64,000 nt of DNA from Rhodoferax potami (GTDB taxonomy: Bacteria > Pseudomonadota > Gammaproteobacteria > Burkholderiales > Burkholderiaceae_C): contig NZ_JAVBIJ010000001.1 in NCBI RefSeq assembly GCF_032193765.1, positions 868,001 to 932,000 of the forward strand. The letters are read 5' to 3'. The position numbers and the translations under genes are program-made. The notes under the pieces were generated by a model. That model was not told the origin of the DNA. It made no database searches and saw only the letters and a list, made by a program, of their open reading frames with translations. Shown here in pieces: positions 1 through 7,051 of the stretch. The stretch's first letter is position 1; each line of letters starts with the position of its first letter.

Positions 1-832
1 CTAGGTCGCGGGTGCTCAGGCTGCCCGGGTTGGTGGGGTGGCCTTGCACTTTGCGGGCGATGGCTTCACCGACCTCCCCCCGCAGCAGGGCAGAGGGACC
101 GCGGGTGGCTATGCCTTGCAACACCGCTGCCAATTCGGGGTTGCGCAGCACATGGCCGGCTGGCCATGGCTTGCCTGCAGCGTCGTAAAAGTAAGCTGCG
201 GCTACCGGGTCTTTTTTCAGGTGCGGGTCTGCCGCCAGCAGTGCGGCCATGCGCGGGCTGATGGTAAAACCCTGGTTGGCAAGGGTAATCGCCGGTTGAA
301 ACAACTGAGCCCACGGCAGTTTGCCGTGCAAGGCATGTGCCTGCGCCAACATGGCGACCGCGCCTGGCACACCCACCGAGCGGCCGCCCACTACCGCATC
401 GGCAAACTTCATGGCTTGGCCTGATGCATCCAGAAACAGGGCCGGCGTGGCAGCGGCGGGCGCGGTTTCGCGGCCGTCAAACGCTTGCGTGGTCGTGCCA
501 TTGAAGTGCAACAGAAAAGCACCCCCGCCAATGCCGCTGCTCTGCGGCTCTACCAGGCTCAGCACCATTTGCACCGCAATCGCTGCATCGACGGCGCTAC
601 CGCCCGCCGCCAACACCTGGCGCCCGGCATCGGTGGCTAGCGGGTTGGCCGCGGCCACCGCATAGCGGCGGGTCGCCCAACCGGGTTTGGCGGTGCTGCC
701 GCTTGCAGCTTCGGGCTGAGGTGGTGGCGCGGACGGTGCCGGTGGTGGTGGCGACACGGCACACGCCGACAGCAGCGCTGCACAAAGCGCCGTCACGGCA
801 AGGCTGAGAGTGCGGTGGGGGTGGAATGTCAT
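1..832 (-). CDS. ggt: Gamma-glutamyltransferase, N-terminal part (runs off left edge)
   Basis: N-terminal 277 codons of a gamma-glutamyltransferase, an Ntn-hydrolase that removes or transfers the gamma-glutamyl group of glutathione and related peptides outside the cytoplasm. The ATG at 832 opens a lipoprotein-type signal with LLSAC (candidate lipidated Cys24) and a Pro-rich linker. Next come family hallmarks AAGGSAVDAAIA and SSGIGGGAFLL, then GRETAP. The frame is open to base 1, so the gene is cut by the window and the processing/catalytic Thr of the small subunit lies outside it. A start at 832 gives a sensible signal sequence. Family assignment is firm; lipoprotein anchoring is inferred from the lipobox. 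Confidence 0.88.
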   Translation of the reverse strand, partial: MTFHPHRTLSLAVTALCAALLSACAVSPPPPAPSAPPPQPEAASGSTAKPGWATRRYAVAAANPLATDAGRQVLAAGGSAVDAAIAVQMVLSLVEPQSSGIGGGAFLLHFNGTTTQAFDGRETAPAAATPALFLDASGQAMKFADAVVGGRSVGVPGAVAMLAQAHALHGKLPWAQLFQPAITLANQGFTISPRMAALLAADPHLKKDPVAAAYFYDAAGKPWPAGHVLRNPELAAVLQGIATRGPSALLRGEVGEAIARKVQGHPTNPGSLSTRDL

Positions 833-850
833 GGCGGGTGTGGCGAGTGG

Positions 851-1432
851 CTATTTGGTTTTGGGGATCCGGCCCAGCAGGTAGAACTCGGGGTTGGGCA
901 GCATGCCGGTCACATTGGCCATGCGGTTGGAGAGGCCGAAGAAAGCGGTAATGCCGGCAATGTCCCAGATGTCTTCGTCGTCAAAACCGTGGGCGTGCAG
1001 GGTGGCAAAGTCGGCGTCTTCTACGGTGTGGCTCTGCAGGCAGACCTGCATCGCAAAGTCGAGCATGGCGCGCTGGCGCGGTGTGATGTCGGCCTTGCGG
1101 TAGTTGACGGCTACCTGGTCTGCCACCAGCGACTTTTTCTCGTAAATCCGCAGAATGGCGCCGTGGGCCACCACGCAGTACAGGCACTGGTTGGCGGCAC
1201 TGGTGGTGGTGATGATCATCTCGCGCTCGCCCTTGGTCAGGCTGGAGCCCTCGCGCAGCATGAGTGCATCGTGGTAGGCGAAAAAAGCGCGCCATTCGGC
1301 AGGCCGGCGGGCGAAGGCCAGAAACACATTCGGCACAAAGCCGGACTTTTCCTGGACCTCGAGGATCTTGGCCTTCAGGTCATCGGGCAGGGTGTTGAGG
1401 TCGGGCAGGGGGTAGCGCGGGGTGTGGTTCAT
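851..1432 (-). CDS. Peroxidase-related protein, AhpD/CMD family
   Basis: 193-aa protein of the carboxymuconolactone decarboxylase/AhpD fold, in the group usually annotated as uncharacterised peroxidase-related enzymes. The redox motif CLYCVVAH (CxxC followed by His three residues on) sits near residue 80, as in AhpD, where the two Cys reduce alkyl hydroperoxides. The preceding ITTTSAANQ and following DFAMQVC segments fit the all-helical fold. The stop lies 18 bp from the gamma-glutamyltransferase start on the same strand, so the two may be co-transcribed. Physiological substrate and reductant are unknown. Confidence 0.82.
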   Translation of the reverse strand: MNHTPRYPLPDLNTLPDDLKAKILEVQEKSGFVPNVFLAFARRPAEWRAFFAYHDALMLREGSSLTKGEREMIITTTSAANQCLYCVVAHGAILRIYEKKSLVADQVAVNYRKADITPRQRAMLDFAMQVCLQSHTVEDADFATLHAHGFDDEDIWDIAGITAFFGLSNRMANVTGMLPNPEFYLLGRIPKTK

Positions 1433-1483
1433 GGGGTCTCCGTCGGGTCGCTTATTGGGGTATTTTTAAAAACTATCGATGTG

Positions 1484-1499
1484 ATTCAGTTAATTGAAT
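1484..1499. promoter_or_regulatory. Short inverted repeat upstream of the peroxidase-related gene
   Basis: ATTCA-N6-TGAAT palindrome in an AT-rich stretch about 50 bp upstream of the start at 1432. It could be an operator for a dimeric regulator. It is short, and no cognate regulator is identified. Confidence 0.25.
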
Positions 1500-1576
1500 T
1501 TACATAAACGTCGGTGCTTTTTAGTATTCATCCTACTGCGAACCCCGTCGCAGCCCATTACCCGGAGACTTGCACC

Positions 1577-1669
1577 ATGAAAGAAATCAAAACCACCCTC
1601 GGCATCGTCATCAATGGCATGGGTCTGGTGGCCTTGTTGTCCCAGCTCGGGCAATGGCACGCGGGCTAA
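1577..1669 (+). CDS. Possible 30-aa hydrophobic small protein
   Basis: A 30-codon ATG frame with a well-placed Shine-Dalgarno-like GGAG at 1564-1567, nine bases before the start. The product begins MKEIKTTLG and continues with a hydrophobic stretch (IVINGMGLVALLSQL), compatible with one short membrane helix. It ends 28 bp before pcaC on the same strand, so it may be a leader or small membrane protein of that unit. I recognise no family. The support is the ribosome site and the composition only. Confidence 0.35.
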   Translation: MKEIKTTLGIVINGMGLVALLSQLGQWHAG

Positions 1670-1697
1670 CATGGCGGTTTTGCCCTGAAGGCCTCTG

Positions 1698-2105
1698 ATG
1701 ACAGACTCCAAGCCCCCCTTGCCCGCCCGTCCGGACCCGGATGCCTATACCCAAGGCTTGGCGACCCGCCGTCAGGTGATGGGAGATGCATTTGTGGACG
1801 CGGCGCTGACCAAAACCACGCCGTTTACCGCGCCGATGCAGGCACACATCAGCCGTGCAGCGTGGGGCGATGTGTGGCAGCGCCCGGGCCTTGATTTGAA
1901 AACCCGCAGTTTGATCACGGTGGCCATGCTCACCGCCTTGGGCAAGCAAAACGAACTCAAAGGCCATGTGCGGGGCGCCCTGAACAATGGCGCGACTGCC
2001 GAAGAAATCCAGGAGGTACTGTTGCACGCCGCGGTGTACTGCGGGGTGCCCACCGCGGTGGAGGCGTTTCGCAGTGCCGATGAGGTAGTCAGCAGCCGCG
2101 ATTGA
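1698..2105 (+). CDS. pcaC: 4-carboxymuconolactone decarboxylase
   Basis: 135-aa single-domain PcaC-type protein, the usual length for the enzyme that decarboxylates 4-carboxymuconolactone to beta-ketoadipate enol-lactone in the protocatechuate branch. Recognisable blocks are RRQVMGDAFVDAAL at the N-terminus, the central AWGDVW...LDLKTRSLITVAML, and the C-terminal HVRGALNNG...EEIQEVLLHAAVYCG with a conserved His and Cys. The ATG at 1698 has a weak GAAGG ahead of it. A PcaB-like gene and a dehydroshikimate-dehydratase-like gene lie within 6 kb on the other strand, which supports a role in protocatechuate catabolism. Confidence 0.85.
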   Translation: MTDSKPPLPARPDPDAYTQGLATRRQVMGDAFVDAALTKTTPFTAPMQAHISRAAWGDVWQRPGLDLKTRSLITVAMLTALGKQNELKGHVRGALNNGATAEEIQEVLLHAAVYCGVPTAVEAFRSADEVVSSRD

Positions 2106-2110
2106 ACGTC

Positions 2111-2166
2111 AAAAAAGCAGCTAGCCCCTATTTCAATGTGGCTAGCTGCTCTTCATTTAATAGCAA
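2111..2166. repeat. Palindromic dispersed repeat, copy 1, acting as bidirectional terminator
   Basis: Intergenic copy of the roughly 55-bp dispersed element, in minus orientation. It holds a perfect 11-bp stem, AGCAGCTAGCC (2116-2126) with GGCTAGCTGCT (2140-2150), an A6 run before it and a T-rich flank after it. It lies between the convergent pcaC and MDR genes, where it would work as a terminator for both. The outer end carries the element's TGCTAT-like edge (2158-2166 read in reverse). Confidence 0.7.
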
Positions 2167-2178
2167 TCAGCAGGGTGA

Positions 2179-3198
2179 TCAGGCCCAGCCTTCGAGCACC
2201 ACTTTACCCCGGGCGGTGCCCGACTCTACGAATGCATGTGCGCGCTGCAGGTTGGCGGCGTTGATAGTGCCGTAGTGCTCGGCTAAGGTGGTGCGCAGCA
2301 AGCCGGCATCGACCAATTGGGCCACTTCATTGAGCAAGTGGTGCTGGGCCACCATATCGGGCGTGGCAAACAAGGGGCGGGTGAACATCAGCTCCCAGTG
2401 CACGGAGATGGCTTTGCGCTTGAAAGGCATCACGTCCAGAACCGGCAAATCGTCAATCAGGCCGAACTGACCCTGGGGTGCGATGACCTCCAAAATCTCT
2501 GGCAAATGCTGCTCGGTGTGGGTCAGGCTCAGCACAATATCTACTTGCGGCAGCCCGATGGCTGCCAACTGCGGTGCGATCGGCTGGCTGTGGTCGATCA
2601 CATGGTGGGCGCCCAAAGACTGCACCCACTCGCGAGTTGCAGGGCGCGATGCGGTGCCGATGATGGTCAGGCTGGTCAAGCGGCGTGCCAGCTGCACCAG
2701 CACCGAGCCCACCCCGCCGGCCGCGCCGATCACCAGCAGGGTTTTGCCGGTGGGCTTTTTGCCGGGCTGCACACCAATGCGGTCGAACAACAGCTCCCAG
2801 GCGGTAATGCTGGTGAGTGGCAGTGCGGCGGCCTGGCCAAAGTTCAGGCTTGTGGGCATGTGGCCCACGATGCGCTCATCCACTAGGTGGAGCGCACTGT
2901 TGGTGCCGGGCCGCTGGATGGCGCCTGCGTAAAACACCCGGTCACCTGGTTTGAACAGGCTCACCTCCGGGCCCACCGCACGCACGATGCCACTGGCATC
3001 AAAACCCAACACTTTGTAGGTGTCTCCCTCAGCAGGGCGGGCGCTTTTGCGCAGCTTGGTGTCGACCGGGTTGACGGACACCGCCTGCACCTCCACCAGC
3101 AGGTCGTGGCCCAGTGCAACCGGGTCCGGCAGGGTGATGTCTTGTAGCCCCGGGGTGGCGGCAATAGGGTGGGGCTGGGTGTAACCGATGGCTTTCAT
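2179..3198 (-). CDS. Zinc-independent MDR oxidoreductase (quinone oxidoreductase type)
   Basis: 339-aa medium-chain dehydrogenase/reductase of the zinc-binding alcohol dehydrogenase family protein type. The N-terminal GroES-like part has VSVNPVDTKLR and GFDASGIV, and the catalytic-zinc Cys/His set of true alcohol dehydrogenases is not seen. The Rossmann part has LLVIGAAGGVGSVLVQLA and a C-terminal GKVVLEGW, typical of NADPH-dependent quinone or enal reductases. It is divergent from a LysR regulator that starts 103 bp away and probably controls it. The true substrate cannot be told from sequence. Confidence 0.85.
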   Translation of the reverse strand: MKAIGYTQPHPIAATPGLQDITLPDPVALGHDLLVEVQAVSVNPVDTKLRKSARPAEGDTYKVLGFDASGIVRAVGPEVSLFKPGDRVFYAGAIQRPGTNSALHLVDERIVGHMPTSLNFGQAAALPLTSITAWELLFDRIGVQPGKKPTGKTLLVIGAAGGVGSVLVQLARRLTSLTIIGTASRPATREWVQSLGAHHVIDHSQPIAPQLAAIGLPQVDIVLSLTHTEQHLPEILEVIAPQGQFGLIDDLPVLDVMPFKRKAISVHWELMFTRPLFATPDMVAQHHLLNEVAQLVDAGLLRTTLAEHYGTINAANLQRAHAFVESGTARGKVVLEGWA

Positions 3199-3272
3199 GG
3201 CGGGCTCTCAAAGAAATAGCTGCAAGGCCTGCATCATCTTTCTATTGCTTGAAAAGAAAAATAGGCCTTGGA

Positions 3273-3288
3273 TTGAATTCAGCTTCAA
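3273..3288. promoter_or_regulatory. Candidate LysR operator between MDR gene and lysR
   Basis: Inverted repeat TTGAA-N6-TTCAA in the divergent promoter region, with a further TTGAA at 3295-3299 just before the lysR start. The position fits an autoregulatory LysR site. Assignment rests on symmetry and context alone. Confidence 0.35.
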
Positions 3289-3301
3289 ATAAAATTTGAA
3301 A

Positions 3302-4228
3302 ATGAAAGCCCTGCAAGACCTAGCAATCTTTGTGCGCACGGTAGATGCCGGCAGCCTCTCTGCCGCCGCCCGGGCGCTGGACATGACCCCGGCGGCAGCC
3401 AGTGCCGCCCTCAAGCGGCTGGAGGCCGAGCTGCAGGTGCCGCTCTTGGTGCGCTCGACCCGCAGCCTGCGGCTGACCCCGGAGGGCGCGGCTTTTCTTG
3501 AACATGCGCGGCTGGCCCTCAGCACCCTGAGCGAAGGGGTGCGCGCACTGGGCACCGGCCGCCACGAGGTGCAAGGCGTTTTGCGCCTGGCGGCTTCGTC
3601 CGACATGGGGCGCAACCTGCTGCTGCCGTGGCTGGATGACTTTCAGTCGCTGCACCCCCAGCTGCGCTACCGGCTCACTCTGTCAGACCGCATGGCCAAT
3701 ATGTTCAGCGAGCCGGTGGACGCCGCTTTCCGCTACGGCAAGCCGCAAGACTCGAATCTGGTGGCCCTGCCTGTGGCGCCCCACAACCGGCGGGTGCTGG
3801 TGGCTTCCCCTGCGTATCTGGCGCAGCACCCCACGCCCCTTACGCCGCACGACCTGGCCGGGCACGACTGCCTGTGTTTCATGTTGGGGGAGGATGTGAA
3901 TGACCGTTGGACTTTTCGCCGGGCGGGTGAGGCACTGACCGTGCGGGTGCAAGGTGGGCATGTCGGCAACGATGGGGATGTGGTGCGCCGCTGGGCGGTG
4001 GCCGGCCGGGGCGTGGCCTACAAAGCCTGGCTGGATGTGGCCCATGATGTGACCGAAGGCCGTTTGGTGATGCTGTGCACCGAATGGGACACCGAGCCGG
4101 TGCCGGTCTACATGGTGCTGCCCGACCGGCGTCAGCTCACCCCGGGTTTGCGATTGTTAAGGGAGTTTGTGGCCACCGCTTGTGCCGCGATGCCGCCACT
4201 GCCGGCTGCTTCGGGCTCCGCCTGCTAG
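3302..4228 (+). CDS. LysR-family transcriptional regulator
   Basis: 308-aa LysR-type regulator. An N-terminal winged HTH covers residues 1-60 (FVRTVDAGSLSAAARALDM, then AASAALKRLEAEL and LLVRSTRSLRLTPEG). The periplasmic-binding-like effector domain follows, with SPAYLAQHP near the middle. It resembles the CrgA/DsdC-like group that often controls adjacent oxidoreductases. The ATG at 3302 is preferred; a TTG two codons upstream is also open. It is divergent from the MDR gene, its likely target. The effector is unknown. Confidence 0.88.
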   Translation: MKALQDLAIFVRTVDAGSLSAAARALDMTPAAASAALKRLEAELQVPLLVRSTRSLRLTPEGAAFLEHARLALSTLSEGVRALGTGRHEVQGVLRLAASSDMGRNLLLPWLDDFQSLHPQLRYRLTLSDRMANMFSEPVDAAFRYGKPQDSNLVALPVAPHNRRVLVASPAYLAQHPTPLTPHDLAGHDCLCFMLGEDVNDRWTFRRAGEALTVRVQGGHVGNDGDVVRRWAVAGRGVAYKAWLDVAHDVTEGRLVMLCTEWDTEPVPVYMVLPDRRQLTPGLRLLREFVATACAAMPPLPAASGSAC

Positions 4229-4242
4229 GGCCTGAGCCCTGT

Positions 4243-4461
4243 TCAATCTTTGGTTAACAGCTCTGAGGGCGGTACACCCAAAGAGTCTGCGAGGGCGACC
4301 AATACCAGCAAGGTGGGATTGGCAGAGCCGGACTCGATCCGGCTCAGGTAGGTGCGGAATATTCCGCATCGTTCCGACAAAACTTCCTGAGACAGTTCGG
4401 CGTTTTGCCGTAATCCCCTGACGCGCTTCCCGACGATTTGTTTGTAATTGATCTTGTTCAT
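4243..4461 (-). CDS. Small XRE-family helix-turn-helix regulator
   Basis: 72-aa single-domain Cro/C1-type protein: VGKRVRGLRQNAELSQEVLSE as the first helices, the recognition segment RTYLSRIESG, then NPTLLVLVALADSLGV. The start at 4461 (MNKIN) is chosen because the longer frame adds 28 low-complexity residues that read through the promoter palindrome. That 26-bp perfect inverted repeat lies 23-48 bp upstream and suggests autoregulation. The domain looks complete. Targets may include the BLUF-like gene upstream. Confidence 0.85.
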   Translation of the reverse strand: MNKINYKQIVGKRVRGLRQNAELSQEVLSERCGIFRTYLSRIESGSANPTLLVLVALADSLGVPPSELLTKD

Positions 4462-4483
4462 TTCCACCGGCGCAGTGTCCGGC

Positions 4484-4509
4484 GAATGTGTTTTTTTTAA
4501 AACACATTC
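4484..4509. promoter_or_regulatory. 26-bp inverted repeat in the XRE gene promoter
   Basis: Perfect 11-bp arms GAATGTGTTTT and AAAACACATTC around a T4 centre, directly upstream of the XRE start at 4461. The right arm runs into CATTCGTACAA. A related run, AACACACTCATTCACACAA, lies at 5109-5127 upstream of the BLUF-like gene, differing at 3 of 19 positions from 4500-4518. It is best read as an operator for the XRE protein. The T-run also gives it terminator-like features in the plus direction. Confidence 0.5.
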
Positions 4510-4629
4510 ATTCGTACAAGCTGTTGAGCGCGTGCTGCGTGGCATGGAATTGAGCGTGAGCCCCCAAAAATCCGATGCTGCGGGCCTTTGGCGGGCGGGT
4601 CTGTGCGCTGACGCGCCGGGTGGTGTGGT

Positions 4630-5040
4630 CTAAGCAAATCCAAGCAAAAGATCGCGCGCTTTGCCGGGGGGCGTGCGTTGGCAAATCTCGTCGGCACACA
4701 AGCTGAACACTTGCACATGGCCGGGCAGGTGTTTGGCAATTTCGTCCTTGAAGCGGTGCAGTCCGACCGATACGCTCTCGAGACTCGGCCCATCCGTGGG
4801 CTCTTGCAACAAGCGCTCGATACCAAAAATTTTGCTTTGGTCTTGCAAGTTGCGCACGGCAGATTGCAAGGCAGCAACTTCGCCCTCGAGCAGCTGCATT
4901 ACATGGCCATTAGAAAAAAGGGTGATCCCATAGAGGCTGCGCCCGACCACCGAGCCATAAGCGGCTCGCAGAACCGGGGGAAGTGCTTTTCCGTAAGCGT
5001 CGACCAAAGTACCCTTCAAAACCCAGCGGGTGTATGCCAT
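4630..5040 (-). CDS. BLUF-domain-like protein with incomplete flavin site
   Basis: 136-aa protein with the BLUF fold signature (blue-light sensing using FAD). YGITLFSNGHVMQLLEGEVAAL matches the beta3-Q-beta4 region of BLUF photoreceptors, including the conserved Gln, followed by a helix and a C-terminal beta segment. The conserved Asn (normally in a SxxN..GxTG block) is replaced by VVGRSLYG, and the late Trp/Met segment is not recognisable, so flavin binding is doubtful. The start MAYTRW at 5040 fits the domain edge; a longer upstream frame adds unrelated residues. No output domain is attached. Confidence 0.6.
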   Translation of the reverse strand: MAYTRWVLKGTLVDAYGKALPPVLRAAYGSVVGRSLYGITLFSNGHVMQLLEGEVAALQSAVRNLQDQSKIFGIERLLQEPTDGPSLESVSVGLHRFKDEIAKHLPGHVQVFSLCADEICQRTPPGKARDLLLGFA

Positions 5041-5210
5041 TCCGAGAACCTTGTGCGCGTAGTGAAAAACTGTGAGCCGCGACTGTAAGAAGGCAGCGGC
5101 CTCAGCAGAACACACTCATTCACACAACAAGGGCTTTCATGCACCGTGAGTGCCTGGAGGTCTTTTGTTGCTGGGTGGGTCGTTTGCCCACGATCCATTT
5201 GCGCAGGATG

Positions 5211-6110
5211 CTATGTTTTTTGTAGCGATTTGGCCAAGCCCCAGGCGCTGGCGTGCGCTGACATCAGCAACTGGGTCCAGTCGCTCTGATCGGATTGCCA
5301 GAAACCCAGAGTGCGCTCGAACGCATGGGGCATGGAGCTCAGCAAGCCCGCCACCCGCTGCGGGCTGCGGCGCGCCATGGCCAGAGCGGTCAAGCTTCCG
5401 GCGCAGGGCTCTGTGCCGGGCGCGCGCTGCACCAGGGCGCTGGCCAAGGTGCCCAAGCTGCCGATCAGCAGGGCCACATCGCACCCCAACGCTACCCAGG
5501 CGTCACGCTGGGTATCCCACGGTGCATCGGGGATAGACAATTTGAGGTGCCGGGCCAATGCCGCTTGTACCGTGGGGCCGTGCGCGGGCCGGGCGCTCAG
5601 GGTGCCGCCCAGCTGTACCGCCAGCGCCGCGGCTGAGCTGGCATCTAGGCGTTGGAGTGCGCGGCGCAAGGGCGCTACTGTGACGGCCAGTTCGGGCTGT
5701 TGCGCCAGCGCCGCCATGCAGGTTTCCACATAGCCACGGGTGACTGCCAACACCTGCTGTGTGATCAGCGCCATGGTGGTGTCAATCAGGTCTTGCTTGG
5801 TGCACCCGTAGTGCACAAACGGAACCGCTGCCGGGTTGAAGAGCCCCACCGTATCGCGCAGGCTTTTGATCAAAGGAACCGCCAAACTGCCGCAGCTGGC
5901 GCTGTCGCGCACGATGCGGGCGGCGTCAAACAGCTCGACCTTGCAGGTGTCGACGATGGATACCGCCGCATCCGCAGGTATCACGCCGTGCTCGGCTTGG
6001 GCTTGCGCGAGTGCGGCTTCCACCCGCAGCATGGCGGCCACAAAACGCTGGGCCCCGAAGGACTCCAGCACCTCGGGCGCATACAAAAAATCGTCCAGCA
6101 CACTGCTCAT
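5211..6110 (-). CDS. Shortened PcaB-like protein (3-carboxy-cis,cis-muconate cycloisomerase family)
   Basis: 299-aa member of the fumarase/aspartase superfamily closest to PcaB, which cyclises 3-carboxy-cis,cis-muconate. Clear blocks are the N-terminal FGAQRFVAAMLRVEAALAQAQ, VPLIKSLRD and HYGCTKQDLIDTTMAL. Full PcaB proteins are about 350-450 aa. Here the segment carrying the RTxxQ/HA catalytic motif is absent, and the superfamily signature (normally GSSxMPxKxNP) reads GTEPCAGSLTALAMARRSP, without its Ser and Lys. It is the last gene of the LIV/aromatic operon, 33 bp after the dehydratase-like gene. It may be a partly dead or repurposed paralogue. Confidence 0.7.
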   Translation of the reverse strand: MSSVLDDFLYAPEVLESFGAQRFVAAMLRVEAALAQAQAEHGVIPADAAVSIVDTCKVELFDAARIVRDSASCGSLAVPLIKSLRDTVGLFNPAAVPFVHYGCTKQDLIDTTMALITQQVLAVTRGYVETCMAALAQQPELAVTVAPLRRALQRLDASSAAALAVQLGGTLSARPAHGPTVQAALARHLKLSIPDAPWDTQRDAWVALGCDVALLIGSLGTLASALVQRAPGTEPCAGSLTALAMARRSPQRVAGLLSSMPHAFERTLGFWQSDQSDWTQLLMSAHASAWGLAKSLQKT

Positions 6111-6143
6111 GGCAATTGTTTGGTTGAGGTCAGGTCGGGTGGG

Positions 6144-7046
6144 TCAGGCCAGCGCCTGGCGCAGGCGCATCTGGTTGGGCAGCGGCACCGAGCGGCGCAG
6201 CACGTCTTCACCCAGCCAGAGCGCAGCGCGGCGCGCGCGGGCAGCCACGGTTTCCAGCGGCATTTGCTGGTAATCGTCGTTGAACACCTCAAAGCTGTAG
6301 TCACCGCGGTATCCCAGTTGGTGCAGCTTGAGCACCAGCTCGGCCAGTGCCTCGCTGTGCACGCCTTCACCGGGAAACACGCGGAAGGTGCGCGCCGTGG
6401 TGATGCGCTCCTCAACGGTTTTGATTTCGTTCCACATGAAGTCGGCCAGCTGCACCAGAAAGATTTTGCTGGGGTCCAGGATCTCCAGCTCGTCCAACGG
6501 GGTCTTGGTGGCAAACAGGTGGAAGGAGTCAAAGCCCAGGCCCAAATTGGGCATGTCGGCTTGGGTGATCAGGTCCCACGCTTGGGGGAACTCGTTCACG
6601 TTGCGGCCCCAGGACAGGGCCTCGAACGCGATTTTGATGTTCATCGGAATTGCCAGCATGGCCAGCTTGCGCAGGTCCTGCACCAGCTTGTCGGTATCGC
6701 CGGTGGCATGCGTCGAGGTGCTGGAGCAGGCCAGCATGACGCGGCAGTCGAGGGCCGCGCACATCTCCATCATGCTTTTGGCGATGTCGACCTTGTAGTC
6801 GTGCAGGTGGCCGGACAGGCCTTCAAAATCACGCAGCACCTGAAAGCCGGTCACGCGCAGGCCACTGTCTTTGACCTCTTGCACCGCGGCGCGCCAGCCC
6901 TCGGGGTGGCTCACCAGATCACGGGCCAGCAGCATCACCTGGGTGAAGCCGGCCGCCTTCATGGCATCCAGCTTGGCCTTCAGGGGGCCGGCCAGCGTGA
7001 TGGTGTCCATCCCGAAGTCGTCGAATTTGCCTTCAAATTGGCTCAT
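6144..7046 (-). CDS. quiC: 3-dehydroshikimate dehydratase-like TIM barrel protein (QuiC N-terminal type)
   Basis: 300-aa xylose-isomerase-like TIM barrel corresponding to the N-terminal half of bacterial QuiC, which turns 3-dehydroshikimate into protocatechuate. Candidate metal ligands at strand ends are E142 (FEALSWG), D173 (GFDSFHL), Q199 (VQLAD) and E253 (FEVFND), the E-D-Q-E set expected for this family. In many bacteria this domain is fused to an HPPD-like C-terminal domain. Here that part is a separate gene ending 5 bp upstream. Other sugar-phosphate isomerase-type activities cannot be excluded, but the PcaB-like neighbour and HPPD-like partner favour the dehydroshikimate role. Confidence 0.72.
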   Translation of the reverse strand: MSQFEGKFDDFGMDTITLAGPLKAKLDAMKAAGFTQVMLLARDLVSHPEGWRAAVQEVKDSGLRVTGFQVLRDFEGLSGHLHDYKVDIAKSMMEMCAALDCRVMLACSSTSTHATGDTDKLVQDLRKLAMLAIPMNIKIAFEALSWGRNVNEFPQAWDLITQADMPNLGLGFDSFHLFATKTPLDELEILDPSKIFLVQLADFMWNEIKTVEERITTARTFRVFPGEGVHSEALAELVLKLHQLGYRGDYSFEVFNDDYQQMPLETVAARARRAALWLGEDVLRRSVPLPNQMRLRQALA

Positions 7047-7051
7047 GGTGT

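Noticed and set aside
3208..3250. AAATAGCTGCAAGGCCTGCA as a further repeat copy
   Set aside because: Similarity is limited to TAGCTGC and the order of the remaining blocks is not kept.
5212..5250. TGCTATGTTTTTTGTAGC...GGCGCTGG as a ninth copy of the dispersed repeat
   Set aside because: Only the left edge and the GCGCT portion resemble the consensus; the stem is missing. Too weak to count.
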